Shown piece by piece: positions 56,909 to 62,789 of a DNA stretch of 62,789 nucleotides. Under the pieces are notes generated by a model. The model did not search any database, had not been told where the DNA came from, and was given only the letters and a program-made list of their open reading frames with translations. The stretch is from Planctomycetota bacterium (GTDB lineage Bacteria > Planctomycetota > Planctomycetia > Pirellulales > UBA1268). The DNA is taken from NCBI GenBank assembly GCA_016872555.1, contig VGZO01000024.1:1-62789 (forward strand), in the 5' to 3' direction. Position numbers and translations under genes: made by a program. Within the stretch, counting starts at the first letter, position 1; each line of letters begins with the position of its first letter.

Positions 56909-57910
56909 TCAGGCCCCTTCGCGGATCCACTGGATTTTCGGCGAGCCGGCGCCGTCGCTGGTCGCGCCGCGCGCGAATTCCGAGACGTAGCGGAGCGTCT
57001 GCGCCGGGCGGTCTGGATCGCGGAAGGCGTCGCCCTTCTGGAGGATCGGGAGCTGGTCGGGCATTCCACCGAATGCGCGCGATCCGGCGGCCTGGCAGGG
57101 GAACCACCATCCCTCGCCCGACCCGTCGACGAGGTGGAACTCCGGGTAGCAATGCCCCTCGACCCATACCGTCCTGGCCGGCACTGCCATCGCGCGCGCC
57201 ATCGCGATGAACAGGCAGGTCAGCTCCTCGCAATCGCCCCAACCGTCGGCGAGCGCCCGGGCGGCGCCCTTGAGGGGGCCGTTGCGGTACTCGACCTTCT
57301 CGCGGACGGTGTCGTACAGCGCCTCGACCAGTCCCCAGCCCTCGCGATCGGCGGCGGTGGCCTTGGCGAGCTTGACGATCCGCGGATGGCGGCTCTCGAT
57401 GTACGGGCTCGGGGCGAGGTAGGGCCGGAGCTCGCGGGACGGTTTTTCAGGAATGCGGAGGGCGCTGATGTCCTCGGGCGCCACGAGCGCCGCCCGGTCG
57501 AGTTCGAACGTCACCAGCGCCCGGGCCCGTTCGCCGGCCGGGAGGTCTGGTATCTCGACGACCAGCTGCTTCACGCCACCGGGCAGGCTCCGGTAGCGCA
57601 GCGTGCGGACATCAGGGGACAGGTCTTCGCCCGCAACCTCGACGCGCTGCTCGGGCCATGAATCGGGGACCGGCATCGTGGCGTACAGGCCGCGCACGGC
57701 ACCGCCCACGGCCGTCACCATCATCCCGACCTTGTAGCGCTGTCGGCGGACGTCACCGAGCGACGGCCCACCGGGGCGCGGGGCTGCATCGGCAAACTGG
57801 GCCCGCGCTGGGCGGGCCAGCGCACCGCAGCCCGCGAGCGTCCCGAGGATCATCGAGGCGCGCCGCGGCAGGCGTGTGGCGCTGCCGGGCAGCGGTCTGC
57901 GTTCGGCCAT
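56909..57910 (-). CDS. exported transglutaminase-like cysteine protein
   Basis: A 333-residue protein. The N-terminus has an Arg pair and a hydrophobic stretch (RRASMILGTLAGCGALARPA) that fits a signal peptide, possibly Tat or with a LAGC lipobox. A beta-rich part (about 55-140) precedes the transglutaminase-like core: DGWGDCEELTCLF with Cys227, then VEGHCYPEFHLVD with His259 and an Asp nearby. The Cys-His-Asp order matches the superfamily; a peptidase or amidase role outside the cytoplasm is likely (inference). ATG 57910 is chosen over a longer frame that runs across the rpsA promoter region. It is divergent from rpsA. Confidence 0.85.
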   Translation of the reverse strand: MAERRPLPGSATRLPRRASMILGTLAGCGALARPARAQFADAAPRPGGPSLGDVRRQRYKVGMMVTAVGGAVRGLYATMPVPDSWPEQRVEVAGEDLSPDVRTLRYRSLPGGVKQLVVEIPDLPAGERARALVTFELDRAALVAPEDISALRIPEKPSRELRPYLAPSPYIESRHPRIVKLAKATAADREGWGLVEALYDTVREKVEYRNGPLKGAARALADGWGDCEELTCLFIAMARAMAVPARTVWVEGHCYPEFHLVDGSGEGWWFPCQAAGSRAFGGMPDQLPILQKGDAFRDPDRPAQTLRYVSEFARGATSDGAGSPKIQWIREGA

Positions 57911-58223
57911 CGTTTTCTCCCGGAGCGCTCGCCCTCCCCGTGCCGTCGGTGGCGGTGCCGATCGGCGTGCCGGCCGGCGGGGCGAACGCCGACCGCACGT
58001 CGCGGCCCAACCGAGGTATCGGCCAGACACATGCGTCAGGCCCGGGTGCCGGGCGCCCCTTTCGGTCGGGCAAACTCCGGAAACAGGGCAAAGCGATCGA
58101 TTGTTCGCTGCCGCCTCCGCTGATATACTCAGGGATTCCCGTTTTTTGGGAGTTTTTCCGGGCGGAAGGTCTGCCCGCTTCCCTGCTTTCCCACACCCCC
58201 CACCCTCCCCACTCCCCACCAGC
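57911..58223. other. divergent region with the rpsA promoter and leader
   Basis: Holds the rpsA promoter (58101-58129) and an 88-base leader that includes a T-rich stretch (TTTTTT and TTTTT runs near 58142-58157) between CCCG and CCGGG arms, then a C-rich tract before the ATG. No Shine-Dalgarno sequence is visible before the rpsA ATG, a feature often seen in rpsA genes. No promoter hexamers for the minus-strand gene stand out. Confidence 0.55.
58101..58129 (+). promoter_or_regulatory. sigma-70-like promoter of rpsA
   Basis: TTGTTC at 58101-58106, a 17-bp spacer and TATACT at 58124-58129 (five of six consensus bases). Predicted start near 58136. This is the strongest promoter-like sequence in the window. 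Confidence 0.7.
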
Positions 58224-59912
<1,689 letters not shown>

Positions 59913-59930
59913 CCGCGGGGTGGTGGACCG

Positions 59931-60563
59931 TCAGGCGGGGCCGATCGTGATCGCCAGCACCGGCCCGGTGCTTTCCATCCTGGAGCCACCGGCCTGGTCG
60001 TGGAGCGATCCCACCGGGAGCCGCGTGAGGTCGTCGTCGCGGGTGATGACGCCGGTCGCGAGGCGCATCCGTCGCGGCGGCAGTGGTGGAGTGTCGCTCG
60101 TGGCCGTCGCGCAGTGGCGGTATTCGAGCACCTCGCCCGCGGCCGGATCGATGACGTCGAGGCGGATCACCTCCACGGCCCGGCGCCTCACCCAGCGGCC
60201 ACCCTGACCGATCCAGACGTGGATCCGCGTGCCCGGCGCGAGCGTCGCGATCTCGACGACGGCGATGCCGTTGGTCGGAGGCGCGTCGATCGGCCGCGAC
60301 GCCAGCGGGTCGGAGGGGTCCTCGACGTCGAATCGCCCCAGGGGCAGGAGGGCGTTGGCCGGCTGGAGGGAATCGGCTGCCGGCGCCTGTTCGACGGGTG
60401 GAGTCACCGCCGACGGTTTGCGGGCCGGCACCGCCGCATCGGGGACGTCGCTGGCGCCGATCAACCGGCCCAGTCCACGCGACAGCCTCGAAACGTCGCC
60501 GGTGCAGACGAACCCCGTCAGCAACAGCGCGACCAGGCAGCAGCGGGCGAGAAACGACTGCAT
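59931..60563 (-). CDS. exported hypothetical protein
   Basis: A 210-residue protein with a signal-type start (MQSFLARCCLVALLLTGFVC, followed by TGD). Residues 35-90 are Pro/Ala-rich and unstructured; about 95-205 form a beta-rich domain (GIAVVEIATLAPGTRIHVWI, RWVRRRAVEVIRLDVIDPAA, RMRLATGVITRDDDLTRLPV). No catalytic motif or known family recognised. ATG 60563 is chosen to begin the signal peptide; an upstream ATG at 60602 adds Pro-rich noise. It converges with rpsA with no visible terminator between them. Confidence 0.75.
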   Translation of the reverse strand: MQSFLARCCLVALLLTGFVCTGDVSRLSRGLGRLIGASDVPDAAVPARKPSAVTPPVEQAPAADSLQPANALLPLGRFDVEDPSDPLASRPIDAPPTNGIAVVEIATLAPGTRIHVWIGQGGRWVRRRAVEVIRLDVIDPAAGEVLEYRHCATATSDTPPLPPRRMRLATGVITRDDDLTRLPVGSLHDQAGGSRMESTGPVLAITIGPA

Positions 60564-60711
60564 GATCGGCACGGCAGGGGACGGCGGGGCACGGCGCCCC
60601 AAACCCTACACCCCGCGGCCGCGCCGGGAGGCCGCACCACCGCCGATCGGCGCCGCCGACGGTGCGGACCGTGCCCGAGGTGACCGGTCGTGAGGGTTCT
60701 GCCGCACCGCC

Positions 60712-61365
60712 TCAGCCGAGGTCGGTGAGCGCCGCCAGGACCTCGTCGGCATGGCCGGCCGGTTTGACCGTCGTGAACACGCGGGCGACCCGCCCCTTGG
60801 CATCGATGACGAACGTGCTCCGGGCGATTCCCATGTATTTCCGCCCATACAGGCTCTTTTCCCGCCACGCTCCGAACTGTTCGGCGACGGTGTGGGCCTC
60901 GTCGGCCAGCAACGTGAAGGGGAGCTTGTGTTTGGTGCGGAAGCGAGCATGGCTCGCGGGGCCGTCGGGGCTGATCCCGATGACGACGGCACCACGTTTG
61001 CCAAACCTTGCCGCGGCGTCGCGGAAGCCGCAGGCCTCGACCGTGCATCCGGGGGTGTCGTCCTTGGGGTAGAAAAAGATCACGACTGGCTTCCCGCGGA
61101 GCGCTGCCAGCGAGACACTCACCCCGGCGTGATCAGGGAGGGTGAAATCGGGAGCGAGGCTGCCGACCGCCAGCCAACCGTCGGCCGCGGGGCCGGCCTT
61201 CGCCGGCGCCGGGCTCCGGGCCGCCGGACGGCCGCCTGTGGCCGGTGCCGGCGGTGTGCGTACCACGCGGCGGACGGCGGATTTCGTCGGTTTGCGGGAG
61301 GCGCCGGCCGGTTTCTTCGTAGGCTTGCCGGCCTGGCTGGTGGAACGACGGACTTTCTTCGCCAT
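60712..61365 (-). CDS. bcp: BCP/PrxQ-type peroxiredoxin with basic N-terminal extension
   Basis: A 217-residue thiol peroxidase. The thioredoxin-like domain begins near 64 (VGSLAPDFTLPDHAG). VVIFFYPKDDTPGCTVEACG holds the peroxidatic Cys107 and the resolving Cys112, spaced as in atypical two-Cys PrxQ. GISPDGPASHARFRTKHKLP and RSTFVIDAKGRVARVF complete the fold. The first 60 residues are Lys/Arg/Pro/Ala-rich and unlike normal BCP (about 150 residues), perhaps binding nucleic acid or membrane. ATG 61365 has AGGAG upstream, so the extension appears to be translated. It is divergent from the GTPase gene 13 bp away. Confidence 0.92.
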   Translation of the reverse strand: MAKKVRRSTSQAGKPTKKPAGASRKPTKSAVRRVVRTPPAPATGGRPAARSPAPAKAGPAADGWLAVGSLAPDFTLPDHAGVSVSLAALRGKPVVIFFYPKDDTPGCTVEACGFRDAAARFGKRGAVVIGISPDGPASHARFRTKHKLPFTLLADEAHTVAEQFGAWREKSLYGRKYMGIARSTFVIDAKGRVARVFTTVKPAGHADEVLAALTDLG

Positions 61366-61378
61366 CGGATGACTCCTC

Positions 61379-62587
61379 GTGAACGATCGTGATGCCCCCG
61401 GGCAGCCGCGCCGGCGGCCGGGCCGCTCGGCGGCCGCCGCTGATGCCCAGGGTTGTAGCGGGGGCGAACCGTCGCGGCCAGTCGCTCCCGTCGCGGCGCT
61501 GCTGACGCCGCCCGGGCGCGGGGCGCTGGCGGTGGTTGGCGTCGCCGGGCCGGGCGCCGGCGACTTGGTCATGCGGTTGTTCCGTCCCTTCGCCGGCGGT
61601 TTGCCCGCGTCAGGCGTACGGGTCGGGCGCTGGGCACCGGTGCTGCCCGGTGGCGCGGGGGAGGAGGTGGTCGTCACGGTCGTGCCCAAGGGTGGCTGGA
61701 GCGTCCATGAAGTCCACTGCCACGGCGGCGCGGCCGCCCCGGCCCACGTGCTCGGCGGTCTCGCCGCCGGCGGGGCGGCGGTAATCGACTGGCGGGAATG
61801 GCTCGGGCACGTCGGTGTGGGCGTGGTAGCCATCGAGGCCCGTGAGGCACTGTGCCGCGTCGGCGGCCCGCGGGCGGCGTCGATCCTCGCCCGGCAACTC
61901 ACCGGAACACTCGACCGGGCGCTGGCCGACCTCCGCAGGCTCGTCGACGAGAATCCGGCGGCGGCCCGCGCCCTCGGTTCGCGATTGCGCGCGGCGGCCG
62001 TTATCGGCCGGCGGCTGGTGGACCCGTGGCGCGTCGTCCTCGCGGGCCCGGTCAATGCCGGCAAGAGCAGCCTCGTCAACGCGCTGGCGGGCCACGCGCG
62101 GAGCATCGTCTCATCCGTCCCGGGGACGACGCGCGATCTGCTCGTCACCCCCGTCGTCATTCACGGCTGGGAGATCGATCTGGTCGATACGGCCGGCCAC
62201 CGCGCCCCTGGTGAGCCGGCCGCGCCGACCGAGTCTGCGGGGATCGCCGCGGCCGCGCGGGCAGCCGCGGATGCCGATCTGGTGCTCCTCGTCCGGGAGG
62301 CGGGTGCCGCCGCACCGCCGGTGATCGGGCCGGCCGACCTCGTCGTGGTCACCAAGCACGATCGTGCGCCGAACGCCCATCTCCCCCGGGGAGCGATCGC
62401 GACCTCGGCGATCTCGGGCACCGGTATCGACACGCTCGCGAAGGCGATCGTCGACCGCCTCATCCCTACCGGACGGAGCGACCCCGATCTCCTCGTCGGC
62501 GCGGTGCCATTCACGGCTCGCCAGATGGCCGAGATCGATGCGATCCTCGGACGGCTGGGGCCGCCCGCCGGCGACTTCGATCAGTAG
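61379..62587 (+). CDS. shortened MnmE-like GTPase
   Basis: A 402-residue protein from GTG 61379. Residues 38-60 (LLTPPGRGALAVVGVAGP) and HCHGG (113-117) match the N-terminal part of the tRNA-modification GTPase MnmE in weakened form. The G domain has GPVNAGKSS (223-231), PGTTRD (248-253, the MnmE-type G2), DTAGHR (270) and TKHD, where NKxD is normal. The C-terminal helical segment is short and the essential CxGK at the end of MnmE is absent. So tRNA uridine modification is doubtful; it may be a paralogue with another role. Its last 7 bp overlap the rhodanese gene. Confidence 0.82.
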   Translation: MNDRDAPGQPRRRPGRSAAAADAQGCSGGEPSRPVAPVAALLTPPGRGALAVVGVAGPGAGDLVMRLFRPFAGGLPASGVRVGRWAPVLPGGAGEEVVVTVVPKGGWSVHEVHCHGGAAAPAHVLGGLAAGGAAVIDWREWLGHVGVGVVAIEAREALCRVGGPRAASILARQLTGTLDRALADLRRLVDENPAAARALGSRLRAAAVIGRRLVDPWRVVLAGPVNAGKSSLVNALAGHARSIVSSVPGTTRDLLVTPVVIHGWEIDLVDTAGHRAPGEPAAPTESAGIAAAARAAADADLVLLVREAGAAAPPVIGPADLVVVTKHDRAPNAHLPRGAIATSAISGTGIDTLAKAIVDRLIPTGRSDPDLLVGAVPFTARQMAEIDAILGRLGPPAGDFDQ

Positions 62588-62789
62588 CGTGGCACCCGAG
62601 GGTCGATCGCGGTGCTCCAGGCCTCGATTCCTCCGGCCATGCTCGTCGCCTGGGAAAACCCTTGCTCCCGGAGCCACCCGGCGACGCGGAGGCTGCGCAT
62701 CCCGTGATGGCAGTGCACGATCAGCAGCCGATCGCGGTGCGATTCGAGCTCGCCAAGGCGCTGCGGAATCTCCTGCGTCGGGATCAGCA
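62581..62789 (-). CDS. rhodanese-like sulfurtransferase, 5' end outside window
   Basis: The last 68 residues of a minus-strand gene that enters from beyond the right edge. LLIVHCHHGMRSLRVAGWLR has the rhodanese active-site Cys in the CHHGMRS loop, followed by FSQATSMAGGIEAWS, the usual GG-x-x-AW end. Sulfur transfer, or use as a domain of a molybdopterin/thiamine-type enzyme, cannot be told from this part. The stop at 62581-62583 lies inside the GTPase 3' end (7-bp overlap, convergent). Confidence 0.88.
   Translation of the reverse strand, partial: LIPTQEIPQRLGELESHRDRLLIVHCHHGMRSLRVAGWLREQGFSQATSMAGGIEAWSTAIDPRVPRY

Overview
The window reads as one chromosomal segment of a high-GC planctomycete, probably of the Pirellulales type (inference; no rRNA is present). 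The signs are an ECF sigma factor beside a Ser/Thr kinase with WD40 repeats, a DUF1559 protein with a prepilin-like N-terminus, a membrane-spanning P-loop ATPase of a kind I associate with planctomycetes, many exported proteins of unknown function, and frequent ATGA stop/start overlaps. Nothing looks like a phage, plasmid, CRISPR array, rRNA operon or insertion sequence. One tRNA gene, tRNA-Gly(CCC), is present.

Layout. 0.2-5.1 kb (minus strand): an internally deleted nucleotidyltransferase remnant with its small partner gene, then the WD40 kinase and its sigma factor. 5.4-10.8 kb (plus strand): a Cys-containing hypothetical protein, a short EamA-type transporter, an exported thioredoxin-fold protein and a vWA-like membrane protein; the last two have similar leader sequences. 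10.8-24.7 kb: thirteen tightly packed minus-strand genes. In transcription order they are an OprO/P-type porin, two tandem copies of a two-gene module (anchored beta-rich protein plus multi-pass membrane protein), an FAD oxidoreductase, two family-2 glycosyltransferases, an NAD-dependent epimerase, a sugar-phosphate isomerase, and argB, argD, argF. It looks like a surface-glycan cluster that runs by translational coupling into arginine biosynthesis.

25-32.5 kb: a LysR regulator with a good sigma-70-like promoter, then gltB-gltD (glutamate synthase). 32.6-37.2 kb: a HExxH protein, a secreted thermonuclease-like protein on a proline-rich stalk with its own terminator, a very basic Ala/Lys/Arg protein, and a membrane-anchored Gly/Pro-rich protein. 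37.6-40 kb: a small hypothetical gene followed by kynU-kynB (formylkynurenine to anthranilate). 40-45 kb: the DUF1559 protein behind an AT-rich leader with an inverted repeat, a DUF418-type membrane protein, tRNA-Gly, and an AsmA-like anchored protein. 45-49.8 kb: a Cys/His/Gly-repeat exported protein with its own terminator, a lipoprotein, a cytochrome c'-like protein, a divergent ClpP-fold protein and a small exported protein.

49.8-62.8 kb: the membrane-spanning ATPase overlapping an ApbE-type flavin transferase, a DedA protein, an NtrC-type regulator whose 3' end overlaps uppP on the other strand, a TIM-barrel isomerase, a transglutaminase-like protein, rpsA with a clear promoter, an exported hypothetical protein, a peroxiredoxin (BCP), a shortened MnmE-like GTPase, and the 3' part of a rhodanese gene.

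The most unusual element is a 95-bp, three-hairpin interspersed repeat found twice (14887-14981 and 46989-47083). It has 11 substitutions and no gaps between copies, and each copy sits just upstream of, or inside the start of, a minus-strand gene. Other points worth checking are the duplicated membrane module, the Cys/His/Gly repeat protein, the ClpP-like protein with an altered catalytic Asp position, and the MnmE-like GTPase that lacks the C-terminal CxGK. All calls come from reading translations and motifs by eye; no database search was run.
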